Assembly: GCF_000003855.2 (NCBI RefSeq)
Contig: NW_003101682.1
Coordinates: forward strand, 1,739,148 to 1,803,147
Length of the DNA: 64,000 nt
From: Blastomyces gilchristii SLH14081
Lineage: Eukaryota > Ascomycota > Eurotiomycetes > Onygenales > Ajellomycetaceae
Reading direction: 5' to 3'
Shown: positions 22,888 through 33,445 of the stretch, piece after piece
Layout: each line of letters opens with the position of its first letter
Numbering within the stretch: the first letter of the stretch is position 1
The notes under the pieces: generated by a model
Database searches by the model: none
Seen by the model: the letters and a program-made list of their open reading frames with translations, nothing else
What the model was told of the DNA's origin: nothing
Program-made: the position numbers and the translations under genes

Positions 22888-24449
22888 TTGAAACGAAATA
22901 TATACGCATATCCATTCATCCGTATGTAGCCCTCATCCCGTCCGGATGCCTTTTCAATTCCTTTTTTTCTGAGTGAAAAGCGAGGAAGGAGGAAAGGAAG
23001 GATAACAAATAAAAAATGAGTTTGTTTGACTCCCCCCCTTTTTTTTGGGGTTTCTGAATTTCTAAATTTTGGTTAGGTTATTATATCCCTCCCTCCCTCT
23101 CTCCCCTCTCAGCGCTTCAGCAACTCCCTGTTTGGTCACTTGTAGAATTATTCCCACACCCCCCTCCTCATTTGATGTTTCGGATGGGGCAAGTTACATA
23201 CTCCCCGTTGCCTTTTACATGGTTTATCATCGGTCGTGGGTGGTGGACTTGTGAAGTGAATAGCTATTTTTCTACTTCATATCACTATCCGTCTATCTGG
23301 ATGTGATGGATAACAATGGTGGACAATCAACTATCTAACCACTATTCGCTGAGAATCTGCTACAGTTTCCCCTCTTCCAAAGAGCTCGCCGCAGGAGGGT
23401 CCTACGGGAGGTTAGTTCAGTTTGCTGGTGAGCTGGTAGCGATGTGGGGAAGAACACTCTTCGATCCGAGGAAAGGAAAAGTAAGATGAGGTTAAGTAGT
23501 CTCCTAATAACTATGCCTGCGTGGGAAGGTAGGTAGGTATATTGTAAAATGTAAAATATGTAATTTCAGTTCAAGATCGACCCCTCCTCGCACAGTACAT
23601 CACTTTCGCAGAAATCCAGCTATCCTTCCAGTTTCTCCGTACTACTGAGTAGCTATGTAGCTAAGTTACGTTCTTCCACGCCTGGTTTAAGCCTACGTAA
23701 TCTGACCCCAGGATGCAGGCTCGGGAAACAGGAGGATATGTTTCTTCGTCATCGATTTCCTGGCCTTTCTTTTAGATATGTGGAGACCGAGCTCGCAATA
23801 ATTCTGATATTTGTGTAACTTGATTAATTTGAATACTTTTTTTTTTTTTTTTTTCTAAGTTGAGACGTCCTGCGTTCCTCTTCCAATTTAGCTGCGTTGC
23901 CTTATTATGAATCAAGGAAAGCAACTCGGTATAAAAACAAAGTTATTTGGGTTGATTATCTCATGAGTCTAGATCTTCTTCTCAGCTATTGTCACTTTTT
24001 AGGAGCAATCGAAGCATATTATTATTATTATTATTATTTGCCTCGTAGACAGACCCTGCAGCATGAAATCATATAATCTAAATATAAACAGAATAAGCCA
24101 ACCAGTAACGATCACTGTGGTTTGCTGGCTGTTGTGTTTTTATTTGCCTCTACTAAACTGGATTGATTGATTATTATTGATTTGGTTGTCTGCAAACTAT
24201 TTACTTCAGCCTGGCTGTGCTAAAGTCTTAGTTATGAAACTTATTAGTAAATAGTTCGCCTAAATAACCTCCGCTTTTTCGTCATCTCGTGCTCCTTCTG
24301 CGATTTCTACTACCATCACTCCTCCACCTCCATCCCACCACAGCTCTCCTCGCCTTTCCTCCTGTTCTTCTATCTGGCCTCATTCTGTCTCGGATTTGGC
24401 CCTGTAGGGATATTGGCTACAGCCTGTACATGGCTGTGCACCATGCACG
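22888..24449. other. Intergenic, no gene recognised
   Basis: About 1.5 kb between the G-patch gene and the UBTD-like gene. It holds a T run near 23840-23856, a TAT-type microsatellite near 24018-24039 and pyrimidine-rich sequence. No ORF has family signals. Confidence 0.55.
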
Positions 24450-25906
24450 ATGGTAGGTGCAGTACAATATAACTCCTTATATATATAGACAAGCTCCAGG
24501 AGCTGTCTTCCAAGCTTCGACTACACCCTCCAGCGAGTGGAGAAAACCCATCCAGTAGCTAGATACTTGCCCTTCCTTCTGTCCCTCTGAGAACCCCTTG
24601 TTAAGCATTTATTTCTTTACAAGCGCTTTGGTGTTCGTCTGCTCACCCAACCTTCTACCCCGTCGCCGCAGCCTGACTGCTGTGTATCTGCTGCTGTTGT
24701 TATCACCACTACGAATTACCTATCTATATCAAGCTTCTGCGTTTTCGTACGTCTGTCTAGCATAGTAAACAGCTAATCGCTAACCTCAGTGCTTCTTATC
24801 TAGGGCTGCTGCTTATCCTCCTCCTCTCGAGGTTAGGAAACTTCTCTACCGCGCCCAACACAGCGTCAGAGGCCACATGCTAACCTGCTACGATAGGAGA
24901 GTCTGACGAATCCCCCACCCCCACAAGCCCTACGCATCCCATCCTCAATCGCACGACCACCGACGAAGCTGCCCAGAGCCATCACAATCGTTCCACAACC
25001 TCGCGATCGGGTCGACACCGACGAGCCCTAGCTGGCGTCCCTCTGGACGTGCACTATAACCAGGCGGTACAGCCACATATATGGCGAAGCACCCGCCGCG
25101 AATGGACCCGGGAACAACTCGCCCGCGAACGTGAACTGTTTTTTGAAACGCGCGTGACTGGAAGGCCGGAAGTGTGGGCCGCGCTGAAAACAGCTACCTC
25201 GCTTGTGCGGGCGGGGGATATGCCCACCGCGCAGGGCATCTTGGATGCGGCAGGGATTACCGTCCCGACAGGCGACCTGTGTGATGGCTGCTACGACGAG
25301 AGCGGTGTTTTATACAGGATTCCAGAACCCATTGCCATGGACCCGGTTAATGTTATTGAGGAAGTTGCGGAGGCAAATGATGTTAATACGATATGTGCTA
25401 CGACTGCCGAGCTTGGCGCGGAGGGTGTTGAACATAATAAACTCGCTGTTGATGTAGATTCGGATGATGACACAGTGGATGACATTGAGAGGCGGCGCGA
25501 GGAGAAGGGGAAGGTTAGTGAACGGGACCTTATAAAAATATCTGCGAGGTTAAGTGATCGAGGAGGTCCCGATTTGACGGTTATGATTGGGAAGAATCAA
25601 ACGGTGGGGACGTTGGCGCGTAGAATCCAGACTGAGGCTGGGGTATGTACCCGTTTTTCCTCCACCAAACTTTTCCGTTTCATTTTTACTGGAGACCTTG
25701 GCAATATATTGTTTATTATTGTATGTGAAGGTTTTTGAGCTGACCTTTTTTTACCACCGCTTTCATATACACAGATTGCCGGCAAACATCGCGTCCGAAT
25801 AGCATACCTCGGCAAGATTCTCAAAGAACAAGAGAGCTTATTATCTCAGGGCTGGAGAGAAGGCCACGTCGTAAATGCGCTGGTCGTTATAAGCTCGCGA
25901 AGCTGA
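24450..25906 (+). CDS. UBTD-like ubiquitin-domain protein
   Basis: Exons 24804-24831, 24897-25642 and 25775-25906 are well supported by frame, CTAAC branch points and conserved sequence. They encode GCCLSSSSR, then an N-terminal ubiquitin-binding-type domain (RREWTREQL, VTGRPEVWAALKTA, PTGDLCDGCYD) and a C-terminal ubiquitin-like fold split by the last intron (LTVMIGKNQTVGTLARRIQ, then VRIAYLGKILKEQ). The arrangement matches UBTD1/2-type adaptors, which link E2/E3 enzymes. Homologues begin MGCC and are probable N-myristoylation targets. Here the codon before GGC is TAG, so the ATG must come from an upstream exon. The only ATG followed by a good donor (GTAGGT) is at 24450, giving a 351 bp intron and 302 aa. 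A TATA-like stretch at about 24478-24488 lies downstream of that ATG, so exon 1 is uncertain. Confidence 0.85.
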
Positions 25907-26940
25907 CATTTTTCTTCACCTTTTTCTTTCTTCCCGAGCGGAACTATATCATCCAATTTCCGCACACAACCTGCCCTCATGGACCTCAATCACTATTACT
26001 CCCAACTTTGCGAACAAACACCATAATCCGTCTCCTCACCATATTTTCAATGGTGCCTTTTTTTTTCTTTTTTCTTTTTTCTTTTTTCTTTTTTAACGAA
26101 AGTTTTCTATGCTGTTCGCTTTTCCTAATTTTTTCGTCTTATCGCGAGGCAGGGGAACTGGAGTTAATGTCTAGTGGGAGGAACATCATTTACTTGGGAA
26201 TTTTCTAGCCTTCTTCATCGTCATTTCTGATCAATCGTCTCTGTTTACTGGTGGGGTTGTTTCTGTCTTTCTCCTTTTTCGTCCTCCGGCCTCCTTTCAT
26301 TACGAGTTTCAAATATTATTCCCTATATTCTGCGCAGCGTTTCTGAGTTTTTATTCCGCTCCGACGGCAACGCAAGAACAAATTTCGATTGCCCATGATA
26401 TATGCCATCAGCTTTCCCCATCGTTTACTTTCTTCCTCTTCCAATTGCGATATGACCTAGTACTTTGCCATATTCGACATATAATGCTTCTACCCCTGTT
26501 CCTTCCCATCCCTTTTCTAATCAAAGTTTGTTTGATACTGCACAATAATAACCCCATGCTTCAGCTAAATGATTTCTCCGGCCCTCCCTCTTTTTTTTAT
26601 TCTTTGTTGCTTTTTACCTTTGTTCTCTCTGATCAGTATATAAAATGCTTCACCATGATCCGGGTAATTGTCGCACCCTTTTTTGGGGGCACATATGTCA
26701 AATTTTTTCAAATTCATTTCTACTCCTCTACGCATGTCTTTGCCCAAACTTGTACAGTCTGTTATTGTCCGACCCTCGCAACAGGGCGTTCACTTTTGCC
26801 TCCCAAACCATTCCCACATACATCAATAATAATACGTACGATTAAAAAAAACATCTAAGCATTCATAACCTGTGATATATATCATGGTGTGAATAATGAT
26901 ACTTAAACTATTGGGACTAGCGTCCAGCAGTTGTTCCGAC
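25907..26940. other. Intergenic, no gene recognised
   Basis: About 1 kb of pyrimidine-rich sequence between the UBTD-like gene and the tRNA. It includes repeated CTTTTTT units near 26060-26095. The first part is probably the 3' UTR of the upstream gene. Confidence 0.55.
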
Positions 26941-27027
26941 GGTTTCATGGTCTAGTGGTTATGACATCGGATTTTGACGACCATATCAAAACTTCCGATA
27001 ACCTGGGTTCGAATCCCAGTGAGACCT
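26941..27027 (+). tRNA. tRNA-Gln (anticodon UUG), intron-containing
   Basis: A full cloverleaf folds by eye. The acceptor stem is GGTTTCA with TGAGACC (one G-U pair). The D-arm has AGTGGTTAT, the anticodon stem is TCGGA/TCCGA, and the T-arm is CTGGG-TTCGAAT-CCCAG. The anticodon TTG is at 26974-26976. A 15-base intron (26978-26992) sits after position 37, the canonical place for nuclear tRNA introns. The B-box GGTTCGAATCC is perfect and a T run follows. It decodes CAA. Confidence 0.95.
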
Positions 27028-27034
27028 TTCCTTC

Positions 27035-27058
27035 TTTTTTTTCTTTTTTTTTTTTTTT
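27035..27058 (+). terminator. Pol III terminator of tRNA-Gln
   Basis: T8-C-T15 begins 8 bases after the discriminator base, the usual RNA polymerase III stop signal. Confidence 0.85.
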
Positions 27059-27666
27059 CCTTTCCCTTCTTTGTTTTTCCGTCTTTTCTTCCTCCCGCTT
27101 CAAGATATTCTTTTCATTTCCCCTGAATATATTATAATTTTCTTTTTAGCTAGGTTTGTATTCTGTCCTCCATACTTCCGATCAACTCAAGGACTATAAC
27201 GCCAAGACAGGCGCAGCAAACAGAGCAAACAGTCAACCAATATCGAAAAAATAAAAACATTTAGCTACCTCAGGCCGTGGTAGAAAAATACATATATATA
27301 TATATACATATATAGTTAACGGCTCCAATTCTGAACCACCTGATATGTAGGAGGAGGAGTTGTGAATCAATTGATTGCCCCAATACAACGCATCGACCAC
27401 GCCCTCAATCGAAGTAGCAAAGAGCTACGAGAATACCCCGGGGAGACATATAATACTCCGCGACTTATATATATAGCCGTTCCAGTTGTGCGCCGCGCGG
27501 ACCATATTTTCCATCTCATCTTTCGCTCTCCTTCAGGTTTTATTACTTTATTTTTCACTGGTATATTCTGTATCTTCGAAGAAGGCGGAGTGAGAGCAGC
27601 AGGGGAGTTGTCGTTTTGCGCCGCTTCTTTTTCGTCTTCTTCTCCTTTTCAGTTTTATAAGTCGGG
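27059..27666. other. Intergenic, tRNA to RRP1
   Basis: About 600 bp with a TA dinucleotide stretch near 27290-27315 and no supportable gene. It should hold the RRP1 promoter and leader. Confidence 0.55.
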
Positions 27667-29019
27667 ATGGATAAAATCGCGCAAACTCCGTTCGTACGGG
27701 AGTTAGCTTCCAGTGGTATGTTGACTTGAATTTTTAATGCATTTATCTAAATGCGACCTCGTAAGAGGGAATCCCCAATTGTATCTTTCGATTTTTTTTT
27801 TTTTCTTTTTTTTTTCTTTTTTTTTTTTTCTAAGCACATACTCTGCGAATCAAATCTACGAGAGATCAGAAAGACTAACTCTCGTCACTCGTCTCTCCAG
27901 ATAAACGAACCCGTGACAAGGCCCTTGAATCCCTAACCCGCTTCATTCAAAGCCGGATAGGCCTGCAACTTGTCGAGCTATTGAAGATATGGAAGGGGTT
28001 ATTTTACTGTATGCGCCCCCTTCGGACTTTTCCTCCCCCTCCGGGTCTTCCAAAATTGAGAACGCCAAATGAAAAAACCCGCCAACCCCAATCCACCCAA
28101 TTACTAACCAAAAATATGAAATCCCTTTTCAACAGGCTTCTACCACTCCGACCGCCCTCTCACCCAACAATCCCTCTCCCGCTCCCTTTCCTACGCCCTC
28201 GTCCCCTCTCTCCCTGAACAAACCCTCCAACCATTCTTGCGCGCATTCTGGATAACCATGTCGCGTGACTTCCACTCGCTGGATAGACTGCGGCTGGATA
28301 AATATCTCTATCTGATACGGTGTTATGTGGGTGTTGCGTTTGATGTGTTTTTGAAGAAGGGGCTGGCGGGGGTAGAGGGGGAAGCGAAGGAGGGGCAGGG
28401 GAACGGGAAAGGGAACGGGACAGGGAAAGAGAAGAGCGCTGGCAAGAAGAAAGGGAGTCTAGGGAAGCGAAAGAGGGGTGGGGAGGTGGATGAAAATGGG
28501 GAGGCGGATGCTGAGTCGGGTGACTCGGGGGTCTGGAAGGAGCTAGGGATATACCTTGATATGCTGGAGGAGGGCCCGCTGTGTCCTATTAATTTTGACC
28601 CGGCTGGTGACGATGGCGCCGAGGACCCTGCTGTGCGAATGCATAAGGGTCCCGATGGGCTTCGGTATCATTTATTGGATATTTGGCTGGATGAGATTGA
28701 GAAGGTTGCTGTTGTTGAGGTTGAGGGGGACACTGAGGAGGATGGCAATGATGATGATGATGCTGAGGGGCGGGATAATGATGGTACGAAGGAGAAGAAG
28801 ACGAAGAAGCGGTTGAAACAGGGGGTGCCGATGGAGTTACTTCTTCGTCCGATTGTTGGGCTTCAGCGGAAGAGCATTTCGAAGCTGGTTAGAAAGCGGG
28901 CTGGGGAGGTATTAGATGATGAGAGGTTGGTGGAGTGGGGGGTGAGGGAGAAGAAGGATGACGATGACGACGACGACGACGACAACGATGAGGAAGAATG
29001 GGGAGGCATTGATGGGTGA
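27667..29019 (+). CDS. Ribosomal RNA processing protein 1 (Nop52 family)
   Basis: Three exons, 27667-27715, 27901-28008 and 28136-29019 (346 aa); introns of 185 and 127 bp. The spliced product starts MDKIAQTPFVRELASSDKRT, followed by ALESLTRFIQS and LLKIWKGLFYCFYHSDRPL. It continues with the Nop52 core (LRAFWITMSRDFHSLDRLRL, DKYLYLIRCYVGVAF). A Lys/Gly-rich insertion at about residues 150-200 precedes a second conserved block ending in PMELLLRPI. The tail is acidic with an Asp run (28960-28983). RRP1/Nop52 is a nucleolar factor for pre-60S assembly and ITS processing; charged low-complexity segments are usual for such proteins. Intron 1 contains long T tracts (27790-27830). The 3' end converges on the sphingoid-base kinase. 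Confidence 0.92.
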
Positions 29020-29998
29020 TTTTTTTTTTTTTTTTTTCCCTTTCTATTATTCTGAATCATTCATTTGCCGGTGTTTATTTGGCCTTGTTCTTTAGAACTT
29101 TTGTGGTGTTAAATGTGACTAGGTAACCCCCTTTGCCATGATAGAAGGGGTTAGTTAGTTATTTCACATTTCCTATCTGTATCCACTACCCAGCCCCTTG
29201 AATGAGCATGTATGGATGTTCTAGTCATGTAAAGAATATATACATAGAAGAGCATTAGATACATGCGAGAACAAGAGCACTAGCCCATGTCTTTCAACTA
29301 ATGTAGTTTGGGCAGATAGATTCCTCGCCCGGTTCCCCGGGGAGGGTAGGGGTGTGTGAAATGCCATCTCGAAGAAAAGGAAAAATCGCGCTGCGAAAAA
29401 AGGGAAAAGAAGTGTACCACCACACTCAATAAACCTATTGAGAAACGAATCCTACCATCCCGTACAATTCACTCTTCATGAAAAAAGAATTTGAAAAAAA
29501 GCCTGTGCTTATCGCTAGGTGTTTATCCACAGCTAAGAGAAAAAAGAAATGCAAAGAATGGGACGCAGTGTACAGAATGCTTATATAAATAAAATGGAAA
29601 TTGGAAAAGAATGAGAAGGAGAAGGAGAAGGAAGGACGGAACGATCCTGTTTCTAAAAGGGGTGTTTGGCTGAGGGATTGGTGGAGTGAATAAGGGTAAC
29701 TTTGGTGACATCGGTGAGAAGAAGGGAAGTGAAGTAGCCAAGGAGGAAAAATATTAGGAAAAAAGGAATGGATGTTTTATCACAACAAAAGACCATATAG
29801 AAAACTCAAACCCATAGTCTAATGCATCGCATTGGGGGAATACAAAAAAGGATAAGGTATCGCAGAATAAAGATAAGATAGGGGGGATATGTAGAAACAG
29901 CATTATCTCAGGGGGAAGAAAAGGGAAAGTGAAAGGAAAGGGATAAAAAAAAGTTAAGAGAAAAATCGATGAAAATCTTGGAATTTCACTGATCGTCC
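29020..29998. other. Convergent 3' region, RRP1 / LCB kinase
   Basis: About 980 bp between two convergent stop codons, starting with a T run (29021-29037). Both 3' UTRs lie here. No gene is supportable. Confidence 0.6.
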
Positions 29999-31736
29999 TC
30001 ACTTCAAACCGATAGTCTCATATCTGTACCCAGATCTGGATAGTACGGTTCCAAGGCCCCTATGAACTTCCGCCTGAAATGGTTCAAACGGTACCCGCTC
30101 CCCATCAATGCTGATATATCCATCCTTCCGGTCTCTGGGGATGATTCTGTAGGCTGTAACTTTCCGCACATTGACCTCGGGCATATCGAAGAGTGTGCCA
30201 TTGTCAACAGCCATAAGCATTTGAAGAGCAGTCCTTCGACTGATATCGCCATTAATTGTGATGAGGTCCATACACCCATCGTTGGGGAGAGCGGTAGGGA
30301 AGAAGTTGGCGTCCGCAGCCATGTATGCCATGTTTCCTGCGTAGAAATTTCCCAGTTTGTCGTGTGGTACCAGAGTCCAGCCTTCGGGGAGTGGATCGTT
30401 TACGGTGCCATAGCGGAGGGGTGGGAGACCGACACAGTCTGATGATTCTTCACCGCGTAATTGCTCAAAGCTTTTTCTTTCTGAACCGGCGCGGTAGTGA
30501 TCTTTGATCTGTTCTTTATTGTCGAGTTCAACCTTAACAGCCAGGTCGCAGGGATAGACTGTTTTCCCAAAAAGTCGTACTAGGAATCCGTATGTGAAGC
30601 GCGCTTGGCCCATCCACCGGATATTTTCGGTTCCCAGGTCTGATTCAGCTACAATACCAAAGGACTGAGATAAAAACGACACTGTGCGTTTATCGCCTTG
30701 AGTGATGGATACTAAATCAAGGGGCGTTCTCAAACCCTTGACAATCCACAGAGCCGCAAGACTGGCACTACCTGTTCCATTGAGATTCCAGCTCATTGCG
30801 TTCCCTGATCCGCACGGTAGGTTTGCTACAGCGATTTTCCGCAGAGCTTCGCTTGCATTTGGTTTCTTGGCTAGGCCATTGAACACCTCGTAAGGTATGC
30901 CGTCTCCCGAACAAGTCGCGATAACGTCATATGCATCGACATCAAGTTTCTCCACTATGTCGACTGCGTGTCCTCGGTAATTTGTCAATTCGGCATCCAC
31001 TCGGCACTTCGCAGCAGCGAAAATGGGCTTTACGTGTTTATAGTAATATTTTGCAGCGCGACCTTTTCCACCAAAGGGGTTTATGAGGACTTTAATCCGT
31101 TTCTGCCGCTGCGCTTTGCCGTACGCTAAGTCGAGAAGTTTCTCAGTCCACGTTTCGGCTTTTGATTTCTGCTCGAGGCTGACTGGAAAATATACTGAAC
31201 GGAGGGCGACATCTGTGTTAGTAACTTGGTGGGCATATTCAATTGTAATATAGTCATGAGAAACCTCAGCCCAGAGGATATTGGTATACGGAATAGATCG
31301 CGTCGTCAGTGTTCCTGAAGACTCTTCAAAGGAGGAGAGAAGTCAGACAGAATAAATACCGAAATTGAAAAGAAAAATTGAAGAAACCTGAGAATCTAAA
31401 AACCTGGGAGAGTGGTAAATCGTACGAGGAATAGGAAAACTGCAGCAACGGCGTTGTGACTTTGACCTCAGCCCTTCATCTACAAAGAAAACGTTGCCCA
31501 CTATGTCAAAGCACTGCTCGCAAAATTTCTTGGGATCCGGGTATCTAGCACCCTAGGATGCACGTTAACTTACCTGTAACAATAATCGCATCAGCTGCCA
31601 GAGTCAAGAGGGCAGTTTTCCCCACCTCCAGCGTTGCGCTGCTGTCTGAGTTGGGATGGAGGACGTCCTCCACGACTGACTGTGTCCCCTTGTTGCCGGA
31701 AGGGCCCGCATCGAGAACGGGGGCGCCAATAGTCAT
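29999..31736 (-). CDS. Sphingoid long-chain-base kinase (LCB4/LCB5 type)
   Basis: Proposed exons 31736-31574, 31479-31426 and 31314-29999 (510 aa). The lipid-kinase catalytic domain is clear: IKVLINPFGGKGRA (nucleotide-binding loop), ATCSGDGIPYEVFNGLAKKP (GDG motif) and LPCGSGNAMSWNL. The C-terminal half has GNMAYMAADANFFPTALPND and GYISIDGERVPFEP. The enzyme phosphorylates sphingoid bases (dihydrosphingosine, phytosphingosine) at C1 and acts at ER/Golgi membranes. Exon 1 encodes an N-terminal region ending AADAIIVT that joins in frame to DEGLRSKSQRRCCSF. The Cys pair may be palmitoylated (inference). The second intron is the least certain: donor GTACGA and acceptor TTCAG were chosen because they restore the frame into TLTTRSIPYTNILWAEV. 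The enzyme is shorter than yeast Lcb4. Confidence 0.92.
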
Positions 31737-33157
31737 AGCTTAATAGATTGCGCTAGCATTATGAGAGTATTTGGCAAAGAGGGAAGTCTGTCGATAGGGA
31801 TGCTCTAAACAATGAGTAATAAGGAGTAAGAGGAGAGAGTGGAAGGGGGCGATGGGATGGATTGTAGTCGGCTGGCACGAATGGTAGCGCGTCGAGGAGA
31901 AAACTGATAAAGGTAGTCCACAGCCTTTCCGACGGTACCGGCTACTAGGTAGGGCCCAGTTTGCGCCTGTTTCAGTCTGCGATATCACTAGTCTGTACGG
32001 AGGAGCTCAGCCGGATAAGCTGCGGGAGCGCGGCATGTTTATATATCCAGGGAGACACCGAGACAAGCCTGAGAATCCCAAGGCCAGGCAGGGGCTTGGA
32101 CTTGGTAAGCATGTGCTTACTGCGCAAGGAACAAAAGTACCGCGATTAACCCGGCACTAACACTGGGGTTGGTTTGGCGATGGTTGTCCTGATTGGAAGA
32201 ATAGCGGTTGGTAGAAAAAGAAAAGATATAGAAAGTTGAATTGATTGTTCGGCACTTTGGCATTTCGATTATGTCATCTCCAAGCCAGAAGTTGCCGCAT
32301 GCGATGGTCATTAGCCTTGCATGTGTCTTCAACAACATGCGGCGATACCTAGGTAAATTATAACTATCGCTCTCGAATAGCAATCGGGCTGTATCCTTTT
32401 TACCAGGAGTAAATCACAGCCAAACCGGATTTTTAAGGGCATACAATAACTATAGACCAAGATTTCGCCGAATACTTCCCGAAAAGGAAATTGTCGGCAT
32501 TCCTGTCTGGCAGGTTGTTGTACTGTACAGACGAACGACCCGACCGCGCACTATAAGAGATCCGATGGCCAGCCCGTATGTGTTGTGGAATAGAGCACTA
32601 ATTAGGACCATCTGAAAAGACTCCCTCCCGTCTGATATCGTTATATAATTTCCATTTTTTATCCTCTATTGCTTTTGGTTTTCCTCGAGCTATCTTCCAC
32701 CTAATGATAATGATGGTATAAAAATTCCCTCCCTGTTGTGGTTTTATATTCTTCCAATAAAATAAATATGAAGGGGTGGAATGAGACGAATAAGAGGAGT
32801 CGAAAATAAAAATATTAATATTAATATTCGACATTGGACAAGGATGATGCCAGTTATATCAGAGGAAGATTTTGGAGACACCCGCACACACATGCACATT
32901 CTGGTATCACGCTTCCAAAGAGGCGCACAACATTGTAAGTACGATACCTCGGAGCAAAACGTGAGGAAAAAGAAAACAAATAGTAATTGCCGTTAAGTAA
33001 GTAGCAAGAAAGAGAGGAAGAGAAGATAGGTACTGACAAGATTGGACACTTAAAGAAGAAAAAAAGCAATAAAAGAAAACAAAGGGGAAGAAAGCCGCTA
33101 GTTTAAGTGAAGAGTTGCAACTTGACGAGAAATATAAAAACATCCTTTTGGTCATTA
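31737..33157. other. Intergenic, no gene recognised
   Basis: About 1.4 kb between the LCB kinase start and the SEC26 stop codon. The first few hundred bases should carry the kinase promoter, the last part the SEC26 3' UTR. No ORF has family signals. Confidence 0.55.
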
Positions 33158-33391
33158 TTAAACAGCATTGGCCTTTAGACCTTTGAGAGACCCCAAACTC
33201 AACGCCAGCCCTTGTGACCGACTTCGGATCCGTACAAACCCAGTAATCGGCCCGTCCTCGCCTTGTTTCTCGATGCTGAGATTTGCAAGCGCATCCTCGC
33301 CTAGAAGAACAATAAAACAATATTGTTAGTTGAGGGTCCTCAAGTTATGGAGACTAAAAAAGGGATGGGGCGAAAAAAATGAAGAGATGTG

Positions 33392-33445
<54 letters not shown>

